A stretch of 64,000 nucleotides of DNA from Streptosporangium roseum DSM 43021 (lineage in GTDB: Bacteria > Actinomycetota > Actinomycetes > Streptosporangiales > Streptosporangiaceae). This document shows, in pieces, positions 49,481 to 59,454 of the stretch. The first letter of the stretch is position 1; the number at the start of each line of letters is the position of its first letter. A program made the translations under genes and the position numbers. The stretch is taken from the NCBI RefSeq assembly GCF_000024865.1, contig NC_013595.1:3968001-4032000 (forward strand), in the 5' to 3' direction. The notes beneath the pieces were generated by a model, which was given only the letters and a program-made list of their open reading frames with translations, searched no databases and was not told the origin of the DNA.

Positions 49481-49556
49481 CGGCGGGCCCGTCTCCCGGA
49501 GCCGGCCCGCCGCCGGGCGGGCGGACGCCGGGTCCGGGGCCCGCCTGATCGGTGGA

Positions 49557-50948
49557 TCACCGGAACGGGAGGGCCGCCTGCCGTACCAGCTCCTCGGCCC
49601 GTGCCCGGGCGGCGGCCCGCGCGCCGAGGTCGTCGGCCACCGCGCTCTGCTTGAGCCAGTTGAACGGGCTGCGCGGCCGGATGCTGATCCGCTCGCTCAC
49701 CAGCACCCGGGCCTCGCTCCGTCCCGCCCGGATCGCGGCCTCGACGAGGGTCTTGTGGACCGCGTCGCGCTGGGCGTGGCTGCCGCCGAACTCGTTGATC
49801 CGGTGCCTGATCGGGTGGAGCAGGTCGACGACCCCGCCGTAGTCGCGCCGTCCGAACGCGACGAGGGCCCGGCAGACGGGCAGGCCGACCCGGGCGGTCA
49901 TCGCGTGGTTGGTCGTGGCGTGCTCGCCCGCCACGTAGTCCTCGCGGCCGGCGATCAGCCTCTCGGCCTCGGCGATCCGGCCCGCGCCCACGTAGGACAT
50001 GACGGCGTGCATGTCGTTGAAGGCGTAGAACGGCTCCTCCATCCTGGGCACCCAGGTGTCGGAGAGCACCTTCCACCGCTCCGTCTGGTCGCCGCCCTCC
50101 AGGTGGAGGCGCCAGAGCAGGGCCGCGGCGTCGAGCATCTCCATCGCGGTCTCCCCGCCCGCCAGGACGGAGTCGTAGATGTCGAGCACCCGTCCGGTCG
50201 CGCCCGCCTCCAGGGCGTAGAGGGAGTAGTGCCACCAGGTGTGCACGTTGAAGAACGTGCCGGTGGACCAGTCGGCCAGCCTGTCGTCGAGGTAGCGGAC
50301 GCCCTCGCCGAAGCGGCCCTGCATCTCGTAGGTGTGCGCGACGGCGTGGACGCCCCACACGTCCTTGGGGTTGAGCTCCACCGCGCGCAGGCCCACCTCC
50401 TCGGACCTGTCGTAGTGGCCCGCCTCCTCCAGCCCGAAGGCGTACATCCCGAGGAGGTGGCCGTAGTGCCTGTCGTCCTCGCCCCAGGCCGACAGCGCGC
50501 CCCCGACCCGGTCCCGCAGCGCCCGCGCGTCGCCGGTGAGGAAGTCGATCTGGTGCCCGGCGATCAGCGCCAGCGCGTCCCTCGGATGCTCCTCGGTGAT
50601 CCGTCCCAGCAGGGTCCCGCAGGTGAGGAGGTCGCCGTCCAGGAGCGCCTGTACGGCATGCACGTGCGCTTGCTCGCGGGACGGCAGGGCCGTCACGTCG
50701 ACGCCGGAGCGGAACCGCGCGAACCTCTCTCGCGCGCGCCGCGCATCCGCGGGCTCGGTGGTCAGCAGGCCGAGGTAGGCGGCCAGGACGTTGCCCATCG
50801 GGAAGCCGGGGTCCTCCGCCAGCGCCGCCTCCGCCTCGGCGTCCACCTCCGCGCGGAAGTGCAGCAGTTCGTGGACGGCCCGGTCGTAGTGGCGGGCGGC
50901 GGCGTCGCTCGCGGAGCTCATCGCCAGCCCGTGCTCGTCCTTGTGCAT
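49557..50948 (-). CDS. Tetratricopeptide-repeat protein (TTC38-like)
   Basis: The 463-residue protein is all-helical, with repeats such as HYGHLLGMYAFGLEEAGHYDRSEEVGLRAVELNPKDVWGVHAVAHTYEMQGR, and a conserved TWWHYSLYALEAG, as in the tetratricopeptide repeat protein 38 family. The role of this family is not known. ATG 50946-50948 is chosen; it gives MHKDEHG. The gene is convergent with the thiolase gene and faces away from the regulator-oxidoreductase block. Confidence 0.88.
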   Translation of the reverse strand: MHKDEHGLAMSSASDAAARHYDRAVHELLHFRAEVDAEAEAALAEDPGFPMGNVLAAYLGLLTTEPADARRARERFARFRSGVDVTALPSREQAHVHAVQALLDGDLLTCGTLLGRITEEHPRDALALIAGHQIDFLTGDARALRDRVGGALSAWGEDDRHYGHLLGMYAFGLEEAGHYDRSEEVGLRAVELNPKDVWGVHAVAHTYEMQGRFGEGVRYLDDRLADWSTGTFFNVHTWWHYSLYALEAGATGRVLDIYDSVLAGGETAMEMLDAAALLWRLHLEGGDQTERWKVLSDTWVPRMEEPFYAFNDMHAVMSYVGAGRIAEAERLIAGREDYVAGEHATTNHAMTARVGLPVCRALVAFGRRDYGGVVDLLHPIRHRINEFGGSHAQRDAVHKTLVEAAIRAGRSEARVLVSERISIRPRSPFNWLKQSAVADDLGARAAARARAEELVRQAALPFR

Positions 50949-51259
50949 CGGCCCTCCCGGATCGGCGTGCGACGCCAAAATATCAGACCAAACAAGTAGG
51001 AAATATGTTGATTTTTGTCGAAAAGCCCCCTGAAAGCGGGGTTCGAGGCGCAGCTCACAGCGGGGGCGCTCGCTCAGCTCGACGGCGATACCACGCCCAG
51101 CTCATAGGCGATGGCGACCGGCCGGACCCGGTCCGAACGCCGGGCCCCGGTTGGAAGGAGCTGGTGGGGAAGATCCGGGAACGGCGCTGAGCGCGCACGA
51201 TCAGTGGCCACCGTCTTGCCGGCGAGATCACTTTCGGCAGCCGAGGTCGACAGTCGCCT
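50949..51259. other. Gap of 311 bp with AT-rich promoter region
   Basis: AT-rich sequence at 50975-51025 (AAAATATCAG, AGTAGGAAATATGTTG) lies directly upstream of the leftward TPR gene and should be its promoter. CCCCCTGAAAGCGGGG at 51026-51041 is a small hairpin. No gene is supported. Confidence 0.45.
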
Positions 51260-52102
51260 ATGGTGTGCTCCGTGAAAGCCAGTCAATCCCGCCGTGACCA
51301 GCTCAAAGAGTTCCTGCGTGCCAAGCGGGAGGCCCTGCACCCGACGGACGTCGGCATGCCCGACGCGGGGCGCCGCCGTACTCCCGGGCTGCGCCGGGAG
51401 GAGGTGGCGGTGCTCGCCGGGGTCGGGGTGTCCTGGTACACCTGGCTGGAGCAGGGGCGCGACATCAAGGTCTCCGGCGCGGTGCTGGACGCGGTCGCCC
51501 GCGTGCTGCGGCTCGACGAGGCGGAGCGGACGCACCTGTACGTGCTCGCCGGGCTGAATCCGCCGGACCCGGCGGGGCAGCCGGGCGCGCCGGTGAGCGG
51601 GCAGCTGCGCGGGGTGCTGACGGCGTGGATGCCCAACCCGGCGCACGTGCTGGACCGGCACTACAACCTGGTGGCGATGAACGACGCGGCCAGGTGGGTG
51701 TTCGGCTTCGACGACGACGTCCGCAACTGCATGGTGGCGTTCTTCACCCACCCGATCTACCGCGGCCGGTTCACCACATGGCAGGAGTTCGCCCCGGACA
51801 TGGTGGCCGACTTCCGCGCCAGTGCGGCCCGGTACCCCGACGACCCGGTCTTCGGGCGCATCGCCGAGGAGCTGTGCGCGGCCAGCCCGGAATTCGCCGA
51901 GCTGTGGGCGCGGCCGGACGTCCGATCCCGTTCCCAGGGGATCAAGGCGATCACCCACCCCGAGGCGGGCGACCTCGTCTTCGAGTACTCGCTGTTGCGG
52001 CTCCCCGATCGCGCGGACCTCAACGTGGTCCTGCACACCCCGGATCCCGACACCGACACCAAGGAGAAGGTGGAGAGCATGGTGGTGGTACACCCAGGAT
52101 GA
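51260..52102 (+). CDS. XRE-type helix-turn-helix regulator with MmyB-like ligand domain
   Basis: The 280-residue protein begins with a helix-turn-helix (LKEFLRAKREALHP, RRTPGLRREEVAVLAGVGVSWYTWLEQGRDIKVSGAVLDAVARVL). It continues with an MmyB-like domain (NPAHVLDRHYNLVAMNDAARWVFG, NCMVAFFTHP, LWARPDVRSRSQGIKAITHPEAGDLVFEYS). Such proteins in actinomycetes typically regulate neighbouring oxidoreductase genes; here a quinone oxidoreductase gene follows 44 bp downstream in the same direction. Confidence 0.92.
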   Translation: MVCSVKASQSRRDQLKEFLRAKREALHPTDVGMPDAGRRRTPGLRREEVAVLAGVGVSWYTWLEQGRDIKVSGAVLDAVARVLRLDEAERTHLYVLAGLNPPDPAGQPGAPVSGQLRGVLTAWMPNPAHVLDRHYNLVAMNDAARWVFGFDDDVRNCMVAFFTHPIYRGRFTTWQEFAPDMVADFRASAARYPDDPVFGRIAEELCAASPEFAELWARPDVRSRSQGIKAITHPEAGDLVFEYSLLRLPDRADLNVVLHTPDPDTDTKEKVESMVVVHPG

Positions 52103-52146
52103 GCTGACACTGCCTCGCCGCAAGCCGTCCCGGCATGCTCGACGGC

Positions 52147-53109
52147 ATGAAGGCAATCACGATTCCCCGCTTCGGCGACGCCGACGTCCTCCGCCTCGAC
52201 GAGATCGAGATCCCCGAACCCGGACCGGGACAGGTGTCCGTCGACGTGGCGTACGCGGGCGCCAACTTCGCCGAGATCCTCTACCGGCAGGGCGTGGTGG
52301 ACGTGCCGCTGCCGTTCGTGCCGGGCATCGAGGCAGCCGGCCGGATCCGGGCGCTCGGTCCCGGCGTCGAAGGGCTGCGCGTGGGTCAGCCGGTGGCCGC
52401 GCTGACGATCGTCGGCAGCGGCGGCTACGCCGAGGTGGTGACCACCGCCGCGGACCTGGTGGCCCCGCTCGACGGCACCGGCCTGGAGCCGGGCGTCGCG
52501 GCGGCGCTGCCGTCCAACAGCACCACCGCGTTCCTCGTGCTCGACCGGGTGGCCCGCATCGAACCCGGGGAGAGCGTGCTCGTGCACGCCGCCGCCGGAG
52601 GCGTGGGCAGCCAGCTCGGCCAGGCCGCCCGGTCGCTGGGCGCCGGCCGCGTGGTCGGCACCGTGGGCAGCCCCGCCAAGATCGAGACGGCCAGGTCGTT
52701 CGGCTACGACGAGGTCGTGCTGCGCGAGGAGGTGGCCGAGGCCGGCCGATTCGACATCGTGGTGGACATGGTCGGCGGTCCCGCGCGGCGGAGCAGCCTG
52801 GACCTGCTCGCGCCGATGGGCCGGCTGGTGGTGATGGGCAACGCCTCCGGCGCCGAGGACGTCGGCATCCCGGCCAACGAGCTGTGGTTCACCAACAAGA
52901 CGGTCTCCGGGTTCAACCTGGCGGCCTTCGCCGCGGCCTTCCCCGCCGAGACGGGCCGGGCCCTGCACCGCGCGGTATCCGCCACGGCGAGCGGGGAACT
53001 GCGGGTCCAGGTCGAATCCCTGCGACTGGAGCAGGCCGCGGAGGCACACCGCCGCATCGAGGCCGGCCGCACCACCGGCAAACTCGTGCTCGAAGTCGAA
53101 CGGAGCTGA
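52147..53109 (+). CDS. Quinone oxidoreductase-type zinc-independent medium-chain dehydrogenase
   Basis: The 320-residue protein starts MKAITIPRFGDADVLRLDEIEIPEPGPGQV, then GANFAEILYRQG, PFVPGIEAAGRI, and an NADPH-binding fold with VLVHAAAGGVGSQLGQAARSLG. No zinc ligands are seen, matching the QOR branch of the MDR superfamily. ATG 52147 is used. It is probably controlled by the XRE-type regulator just upstream. Confidence 0.92.
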   Translation: MKAITIPRFGDADVLRLDEIEIPEPGPGQVSVDVAYAGANFAEILYRQGVVDVPLPFVPGIEAAGRIRALGPGVEGLRVGQPVAALTIVGSGGYAEVVTTAADLVAPLDGTGLEPGVAAALPSNSTTAFLVLDRVARIEPGESVLVHAAAGGVGSQLGQAARSLGAGRVVGTVGSPAKIETARSFGYDEVVLREEVAEAGRFDIVVDMVGGPARRSSLDLLAPMGRLVVMGNASGAEDVGIPANELWFTNKTVSGFNLAAFAAAFPAETGRALHRAVSATASGELRVQVESLRLEQAAEAHRRIEAGRTTGKLVLEVERS

Positions 53110-53434
53110 GCGAGCGTCACAAGATCCTCAGGCGCGCCACACCGGCCCACACTCCCCATGACCGGGTCGACGCCCCCTGCAGACGCAGGTCGGGGCATGA
53201 CGAGCGTCCGACGGGTTCCGCCGATGGCAGACGGCGGTAGCGGTGCCCATTCACCTCCGCTCCGGCCCAGGCCCGCCTTTTTTGTGCGGGGCCGCACGGA
53301 AGGAGCGGCCCCCGGCCACCCCACCCACCCTCGCCGCTGCAGGGCGGATTTACCGGTAACAGACCTGGACCAGGCGTGCCGGTCAACCGGCCGCGGGTAG
53401 GTCCGACCACGAATACAAGATAGGGAAAACTCTG
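53110..53434. other. Gap of 325 bp without supported gene
   Basis: CCGCCTTTTTTGTGCGGGGCCGCACGG near 53273-53299 contains a T run and a short GTGCGG/CCGCAC stem, possibly a terminator for the quinone oxidoreductase gene (key stem GTGCGGGGCCGCAC). The rest should hold the promoter of the alcohol dehydrogenase gene; CAAGATAGGG at 53416 is a possible -10. Confidence 0.4.
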
Positions 53435-54472
53435 ATGCGAGCTACTTTCATGTACGGTGCCGGTGACGTGCGCGTGGAGACCGTGCCGGACCCGGTCCTC
53501 CAGCAGCCCACCGACGCGGTCGTGCGCATCGTGCGCTCGTGCGTCTGTGGCAGCGACCTGCACCCCTACCACTCCCTGCCGGCTTCGGAGCAGGGCACCC
53601 CGATGGGGCACGAGTTCCTGGGCGTGATCGAGGACCTCGGCCAGGAGGTGTCGGGGTTCAAGCGCGGTGACCTGGTGGTGGCGCCGTTCGCCTATTCGGA
53701 CAACACGTGCGTGTTCTGCCGCGAGGGTCTGCACACTTCCTGCCTCAACGGCGGCTTCTGGGCCGTCGGCGGGGTGGGCGGCGCCCAGGCCGAGGCGATC
53801 CGCGTGCCGCAGGCGCAGGGCACGCTGGTCAAGCTGCCTGTAAACGAGGACTCGGAGCTGCTGCCGTCGCTGCTGACCCTGGCGGATGTGTACGGCACCG
53901 GCTACCACGCCGCCAAGCAGGCCGACGTCAACGCGCGTACCACGGTGGCGGTCATCGGGGACGGCGCGGTCGGGCTGATGGCGGTGCTGTCGGCCCGGCG
54001 GCTTGGCGCGGAGCGGATCATCCTGATGGGCCGGCACGAGGACCGGACCAAGCTGGGCGTCGACTTCGGCGCGACCGACGTGGTGCCCGAGCGCGGCAGC
54101 GAGGGCGTCGAGCGGGTGCGGGAGCTGACCGGCGGGGAGGGCGTTCACGCGGTGCTGGAGGCGGTCGGCTACATGAACTCCTATGAGACGGCGGTCGGCG
54201 TGGTCCGTCCCGGCGGCGTGATCAGCCGGGTCGGCGTGCCGCAGTACGAGGACGCGCCGATCGGGTTCGGCAGTCTGTTCGGCCCCAACATCACGCTGAC
54301 CGGCGGCCCGGCCCCGGTGCGCGCCTACATCGAGGAACTGCTGCCGGACGTGCTGGAGGGCCGGGTGGAGCCGGGCCGGGTGTTCGACCGGACGATCGGC
54401 CTGGAGCGGGTGCCCGACGGTTACCGGGCGATGGACGGCCGCACCGCGCTGAAGGTCCTCATCCAGCCCTGA
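53435..54472 (+). CDS. Zinc-dependent alcohol dehydrogenase family protein
   Basis: The 345-residue protein has the catalytic zinc ligands in SCVCGSDLHPY and PMGHEFLGVIEDLG, structural-zinc cysteines in NTCVFCREGLHTSC, and a nucleotide fold VAVIGDGAVGLMAVLSARRLGAERIILMG. It should oxidise an alcohol or reduce an aldehyde with NAD(P). It is the first gene of a close run with the DUF2255 and aldo/keto reductase genes (21 and 2 bases apart). Confidence 0.93.
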   Translation: MRATFMYGAGDVRVETVPDPVLQQPTDAVVRIVRSCVCGSDLHPYHSLPASEQGTPMGHEFLGVIEDLGQEVSGFKRGDLVVAPFAYSDNTCVFCREGLHTSCLNGGFWAVGGVGGAQAEAIRVPQAQGTLVKLPVNEDSELLPSLLTLADVYGTGYHAAKQADVNARTTVAVIGDGAVGLMAVLSARRLGAERIILMGRHEDRTKLGVDFGATDVVPERGSEGVERVRELTGGEGVHAVLEAVGYMNSYETAVGVVRPGGVISRVGVPQYEDAPIGFGSLFGPNITLTGGPAPVRAYIEELLPDVLEGRVEPGRVFDRTIGLERVPDGYRAMDGRTALKVLIQP

Positions 54473-54493
54473 CCCGAAGGAGGACCATTCGCG

Positions 54494-54871
54494 ATGGCCA
54501 CCTGGACCAGCGACGAACTGACCACGATCGGCGACGCCGAAGAGCTGGGCCTCGCCTCCCGGCGGGACGACGGCACGCTGCGCCGGCCGGTGACGATGTG
54601 GGTCGTCCGCGTCGGCGACGACCTGTACGTCCGTTCCATGAACGGCCGCTCCGGCGCCTGGTACCGCGGCACCCAGACCCGCCGCGAAGGCCGCGTCTCG
54701 GCCGGCGGCGTCGAGGCGGACGTCACCTTCGCCGACGCCGGCCGCGCCCTCGACGACGAGATCGACGAGGTCTACCGCACCAAGTATCGCCGCCACGGCG
54801 CCAACATCATCGGCGGCGTCGTCAACCCCGACGCGCGAGCCGCCACCATCAGACTCGTCCCCGAAAGGTGA
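54494..54871 (+). CDS. DUF2255 family protein
   Basis: The 125-residue protein (WTSDELTTIGDAEELGLASRR, TMWVVRVGDDLYVRSMNGRSGAWYRG, EIDEVYRTKYRRHG) matches DUF2255, a small split-barrel-like family of unknown reaction. GAAGGAGGA precedes its ATG. It lies between two oxidoreductase genes with almost no spacing, so it belongs to the same operon. Confidence 0.9.
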   Translation: MATWTSDELTTIGDAEELGLASRRDDGTLRRPVTMWVVRVGDDLYVRSMNGRSGAWYRGTQTRREGRVSAGGVEADVTFADAGRALDDEIDEVYRTKYRRHGANIIGGVVNPDARAATIRLVPER

Positions 54872-54873
54872 TC

Positions 54874-55851
54874 ATGAAGCACACCGCCCTGAGAGATCTG
54901 GACGTCTCCCGCCTCGGCCTGGGCACGATGGGCATGTCCTTCGGCTACACCGGCGCGGGCAGCGACGACGCCGAGTCCACCCGCACCATCCACCGGGCGC
55001 TGGAGCTGGGCGTCACGTTCCTCGACACCGCCGAGATCTACGGCCCGTACGTCAACGAGGAACTGGTCGGCCGGGCTCTGAAGGGCCGCCGCGACCAGGT
55101 CGTGGTGGCGACCAAGTTCGGCATGGTCTCGCACGCGCACGGCGGCCCAGGACAGCTCGACAGCAGCCCGGCCAACATCCGCACCGCCGTCGAGGGCTCG
55201 CTCAAGCGTCTCGGCACCGACCGCATCGACCTGTACTACCAGCACCGCGTCGACCCGGACACTCCGATCGAGGACACCGTCGGCGCCCTGGCCGAACTGG
55301 TCGAGCAGGGCAAGATCCGCCACATCGGCCTGTCCGAGGCCGGCCCGGAGACGATCCGGCGCGCCGACGCCGTGCATCCGGTCACCGCCGTGCAGTCGGA
55401 GTACTCGCTGTGGACCCGGGACGTGGAGGAGCGAGTGCTGCCGGTGCTTCGGGAGCTGGGCATCGGCTTCGTGCCGTACTCGCCGCTGGGCCACGGCTTC
55501 CTGACCGGCGCGATCCGCTCTCCCGAGCAGTTCGACGACACCGACTGGCGCGCCACCAACCCGCGCTTCGCCGGCGAGAACTTCCAGCGCAACCTGCGCC
55601 TGGCCGACGAGGTGCAGGCCGTCGCCGCCGAGGCCGACGCCACCCCGGCGCAGGTCGCTCTGGCCTGGCTGCTGGCCAAGGGCGAGCACATCGCCCCGAT
55701 CCCCGGCACCAAGCGGGTCGCCCGCGTGGAGGAGAACATCGCCGCCGACGGCATCGAGCTGACCGCCGAGCAGATCGCCAAGCTCGACAACCTTCCGCCG
55801 GCCGCCGGCGAGCATCACAACGAAGAGCAGATGCGCATGATCGAGCACTGA
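54874..55851 (+). CDS. Aldo/keto reductase
   Basis: The 325-residue protein has the AKR barrel with its catalytic tetrad: Asp in VTFLDTAEIYG, Tyr in the same stretch, Lys in VVATKFGM and His in DLYYQHRVD. The nucleotide end is IPGTKRVARVEENI. It reduces carbonyls with NADPH. ATG 54874 follows the DUF2255 stop by two bases. With ADH and DUF2255 it forms a three-gene redox operon; the pathway is unknown. Confidence 0.93.
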   Translation: MKHTALRDLDVSRLGLGTMGMSFGYTGAGSDDAESTRTIHRALELGVTFLDTAEIYGPYVNEELVGRALKGRRDQVVVATKFGMVSHAHGGPGQLDSSPANIRTAVEGSLKRLGTDRIDLYYQHRVDPDTPIEDTVGALAELVEQGKIRHIGLSEAGPETIRRADAVHPVTAVQSEYSLWTRDVEERVLPVLRELGIGFVPYSPLGHGFLTGAIRSPEQFDDTDWRATNPRFAGENFQRNLRLADEVQAVAAEADATPAQVALAWLLAKGEHIAPIPGTKRVARVEENIAADGIELTAEQIAKLDNLPPAAGEHHNEEQMRMIEH

Positions 55852-55876
55852 GGCGGTCGCTCTGTGAGGGCGCCCG

Positions 55877-57082
55877 TCACCCCGCGGCGGCGTCCAGGGA
55901 GCCGATCACGTCCTCGGCGACCTGTCCCAGCCGCTCACGCTGGGGGAAGTCGCCCACCGGCACGCGGGCCACCTCGCGCGCGGTGTCGTAGTCCACGACC
56001 GAGATCGCGTCCTTCTCGCTGAGCGACACCGAACAGTGCCGGCCGTCGGCGGCGGTGGCCGTCCAGTACGGCAGGCTGCCGGTGTCGTAGTGCACGTAGC
56101 CCCGCGTGGTCAGCCCGGGGCGGTCGACGATCGCCACGTAGTCGTCGATCGTGCCGGCCACGCAGAGCTTGCCGCCGTCCGCCGACATCGCCATTCCGTG
56201 GTGCGCGGAGTTCTGCGGGTAGTCGTCGGCGGCGAGCCTCCCACCCGCCTCGCTGAAGGGCATCTCCACCTTCCGGGTGATCTTCCCGGTGGTCAGGTCG
56301 ACCTCGGCGAAGCCGTTGAGATAGGAGAACTGGGCGTACATCGTCCGGTTGTCGGGAGTGAACACCGCCGGGCGGATGCCGTACTCGAAGGTGTACTTCC
56401 TGATCACCTTCAGCGTGGCGCCGTCCACGACGGTGAGCTGCCGGGCGCCTTTGAGCGCGTTCAGCGATCGGGGCAGGGAGGTGACGCCGATGCTGGAGTT
56501 GTACAGGAGGCTGCCGTCGGGGGAGTAGTCGTTGGCGTGCGGATAGGTGCCGGTCGGGATGTCGGTCACGAGCCCGCCGGTGGCGGTGTCGATCACCTGC
56601 GCCGCGGAGGCCGTCGTCGCCGACACCACGAAGTGCCTGCCGTCGGCGGAGAGCGCCGCGTGGTCGGCCTTGAAACCCTCGATCTTGTAGCGCCACAGCA
56701 TCCTCCGGCCGGCGATGTCGAAGGCGACCGCGTCCGACAGGTTGCCGCGGGAGACGTACAGCGTGCGCCCGTCGGGGGAGACCGCCATGTCGTCGACGAG
56801 CTTGCGGTATCCCTGGATCCGGTTGACCGCCTCGTACCCCGCGCGCTCGACCGGGTTCATCGCCCTCAGGCGCTCGTCGAGGTCCGGGACCGCGTCGAAC
56901 GAGCCCAGGTTGCGGTAGGTGCGGCCGTCGACGAAGCTGACCGTTCCGCCCTGGGCGTTGCCCACCAGGAGCACCTCTCGCAGGGACGCCGACCGGGCGG
57001 CGGTGGCGGGGCCGATGAGGGCCGCCAGCAGCACGGCGGCCGCGGAGAGCGGCATGACGGATTTCAGGGAAGGTGCGCGCAC
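55877..57082 (-). CDS. Secreted YncE-like beta-propeller protein
   Basis: The protein of about 401 residues has a signal peptide (LKSVMPLSAAAVLLAALIGPATA) and repeated propeller blades: VLLVGNAQGGTVSFVD, MAVSPDGRTLYVSRG, AALSADGRHFVVSA, DYSPDGSLLYNSS, MAMSADGGKLCVAGT. YncE-type proteins are extracytoplasmic with unclear ligands. GTG 57080-57082 gives the better signal peptide; ATG 57110-57112 would add ten acidic residues before it. Convergent with the aldo/keto reductase gene. Confidence 0.85.
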   Translation of the reverse strand: MRAPSLKSVMPLSAAAVLLAALIGPATAARSASLREVLLVGNAQGGTVSFVDGRTYRNLGSFDAVPDLDERLRAMNPVERAGYEAVNRIQGYRKLVDDMAVSPDGRTLYVSRGNLSDAVAFDIAGRRMLWRYKIEGFKADHAALSADGRHFVVSATTASAAQVIDTATGGLVTDIPTGTYPHANDYSPDGSLLYNSSIGVTSLPRSLNALKGARQLTVVDGATLKVIRKYTFEYGIRPAVFTPDNRTMYAQFSYLNGFAEVDLTTGKITRKVEMPFSEAGGRLAADDYPQNSAHHGMAMSADGGKLCVAGTIDDYVAIVDRPGLTTRGYVHYDTGSLPYWTATAADGRHCSVSLSEKDAISVVDYDTAREVARVPVGDFPQRERLGQVAEDVIGSLDAAAG

Positions 57083-57510
57083 GGTGTCGCCGTCCTCTCG
57101 GTCGATGGGCACTTCCGTGAGCTCGCGCCGCGGGACCGGTCGCCGTGGCCGGTGGCGGGAGGACGCACCCGCCCCGACGGCCGGAATCCGTTCAGGCGAG
57201 AACGCTACAGGCGCCCGCGGACGGGCGCTTGTGGGCGCGTCAGCAATTCACCCGACGGGATTGTCTCCGCCTGACAACCCGGCGGGGGAGGCGTCCGGGG
57301 TCGCCCGACGGTCAAATGTTCGTCGGTGAACGCGGGGATAAGCCGGATGGACGGGCGGGTAGGACAGCGCCCGTGAAGGGCGAAGCGAGCACCACGGGAC
57401 CGCAGGCCCCGGGCCCGGCGGACGTCCGGCCGCCGTACCGCCCCGACGGGCCCTCCCGCCCGGCCGGGCCGGCCGGTCCCGGCAGACCGGTGCGCTGAGC
57501 GCGGTCAGCG
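57083..57510. other. Gap of about 430 bp between divergent genes
   Basis: It lies between the leftward propeller gene and the rightward FUSC gene. Only Pro/Arg/Gly-rich chance frames are open, and no promoter was convincing. Confidence 0.45.
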
Positions 57511-59454
57511 ATGCCACCGGTCTTCCGGCGGGCCGCCGGCCGACTGACCGACGCCGCCCCGGGCTGGCTGGTGGAGACGGTACGGCCGGCGCCGGCGGCG
57601 CTGCGCTGGGAGCCGATGCTGCGCATGGCCGTGGCCGTGACCACCCCGCTCCTGGTGGGGCTCGCCGCCGGGCAGATCGCACTCGGCCTGCTGCCCGCCA
57701 TGGGGGCCATGTCCACCGCCATGGCCGACCGGGGCGGATCCTACCGGGCCAGGATCATCCTGATGTGCGCGGCCGGTTCCGCCGGCGCGCTGGGGTACCT
57801 CACCGGCGCCCTGGCCCGCGGCCAGGGCTGGTGGACCGTCCTGGTCGTGGTGGCCGTCTCGCTGGTGTCCGCGCTGCTCAGCACCGGGGGAGGCGCGGGT
57901 TCGGCGGCAGGGCTCCAGCTGCTCGTGATGACCGTGCTCGGCACCGGCATACCGCTGCCCGGACCGCCCGGCCCGCACGCGCTGATGTTCCTGCTGGGCG
58001 CGCTGTGGACCCTCGCGCTGGCGCTAGTCCACTGGCCGGCGCATCCCCGGGCCGCCGAGGAGGCCGCGGTCATCGCGGTCTACCGCGCCCTCTCCCGGCT
58101 GTTCGCCGATCGCGGCCCCGGCGCCCTGACGGCGTTCGACACCGCTCTCAAGAACGGCTACGACACCGTGCTCAGCGCCCGCTCCGCGGCGGCGGGGACG
58201 GATCCCGAGCGCACCCGCCTGGTCGCCCTGCTGAACCAGGCCTCGCTGATCCGCAACGCGCTGATCTCGCTCTGCCAGGAGGAGCGCGAGCCGCCCGGGG
58301 ATCTGGCGGCCGCCGTGGAGGAGGTCGCCGACTCCCTCGCCGGCGGGCCGGAGCCGCACGCGCTGCGGCACGCGTACGACTCGCCCGCCCTGCGCGCCCT
58401 GCACTCCAGCATGCAGGGCGCCGTCGAGCTGGCCTCCGGCGGTGACATCGCGGCCGACCAGGTGCCCTACGAGCCGGTCGGGTACCGCCGGCGGCTCCGG
58501 GCGCTGTGGGAGAAGATGTGGTACGGGCACCTCACCCGCGTCTACACCATCCGGCTCTCGCTCTGCATGGGCGTCGCCGGCGCGGTGAGCGAGTTCGGCT
58601 GGTTCGAACGGTCCTACTGGGTGATGCTGACCGTCGCGCTGGTGCTCAAGCCCGACTTCGGGTCGGTGTTCGCGCGTGCCGTGCAGCGCGCGCTCGGGAC
58701 GCTCGCGGGCACGCTGATCGGCACCGTGGTGCTCCTCTCGGTGCCGTACGGCCCGGCGCTCCTGATCCCGATCGCCGTCTTCGCGGCGCTCATGCCGTAC
58801 GGCATGCAACGCAACTGGGGCCTGATGTCGGCCTTCCAGGCTCCGCTGGTCCTGCTCCTGGTGGACCTGCTGACGCGTGGCGGCCCGAGGCTGGCGGAGG
58901 TCCGGCTGGTCGACACCCTGGCCGGATGCGTGATCGTTCTCCTGCTGGGGTATCTGCCGTGGCCGGCGAGCTGGGAGGCGCCGGTCGGGCCGAGGTTCGC
59001 CGACGCGGTGTCGGCCACCGCGCACTACATCCGGCACGCCTTCGATCCACGCGATCCCGGCAGGGCGCTGCTCCGCCGCAAGGCCTACGACGCCCTCGCC
59101 GACCTGCGGACGGTCTTCCAGCGGGCGGTGACCGAGCCGAGGGTGGTCAGCCGCCGCGTCACCACCTGGATGCCCGCGATGACCGCGCTGGAACGGGTGG
59201 CCGACGTGACCGCGGCCACGGTCGCGCGCACCGAACACGGGGTACCGCCGCCGTCGGACGCCGCCGTCGAGGCTCTGGTGACGTCCCTGGAGGGCATCGC
59301 GGCCGACGTACGCGCGGGACGGACGCCGAGAAAGCCCGAGCTCGCCGACGAGGAGACCCTGGAGCGGGTGAACTCCGCCGTCCATGGCCTGCGCGACACC
59401 GTGTCGGGGGAGCACCCTGACGCCGGCGGCGGGGACGGCAGGGACGGAACGTGA
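57511..59454 (+). CDS. FUSC family inner-membrane protein (aromatic acid exporter-like)
   Basis: The 647-residue protein has two copies of the FUSC membrane block. The first is at about residues 35-170 (LRMAVAVTTPLLVGLAAGQIALGLLPAMGAMSTAMADRGGSY) and the second at about 345-480 (RLSLCMGVAGAVSEFGWFERSYWVMLTVALVLKPDFGSVFARAVQRALGTLAGTLIG). Helical soluble parts lie between and after. Family members such as AaeB and fusaric acid resistance proteins export aromatic acids. ATG 57511 is used. The gene stands alone. Confidence 0.9.
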   Translation: MPPVFRRAAGRLTDAAPGWLVETVRPAPAALRWEPMLRMAVAVTTPLLVGLAAGQIALGLLPAMGAMSTAMADRGGSYRARIILMCAAGSAGALGYLTGALARGQGWWTVLVVVAVSLVSALLSTGGGAGSAAGLQLLVMTVLGTGIPLPGPPGPHALMFLLGALWTLALALVHWPAHPRAAEEAAVIAVYRALSRLFADRGPGALTAFDTALKNGYDTVLSARSAAAGTDPERTRLVALLNQASLIRNALISLCQEEREPPGDLAAAVEEVADSLAGGPEPHALRHAYDSPALRALHSSMQGAVELASGGDIAADQVPYEPVGYRRRLRALWEKMWYGHLTRVYTIRLSLCMGVAGAVSEFGWFERSYWVMLTVALVLKPDFGSVFARAVQRALGTLAGTLIGTVVLLSVPYGPALLIPIAVFAALMPYGMQRNWGLMSAFQAPLVLLLVDLLTRGGPRLAEVRLVDTLAGCVIVLLLGYLPWPASWEAPVGPRFADAVSATAHYIRHAFDPRDPGRALLRRKAYDALADLRTVFQRAVTEPRVVSRRVTTWMPAMTALERVADVTAATVARTEHGVPPPSDAAVEALVTSLEGIAADVRAGRTPRKPELADEETLERVNSAVHGLRDTVSGEHPDAGGGDGRDGT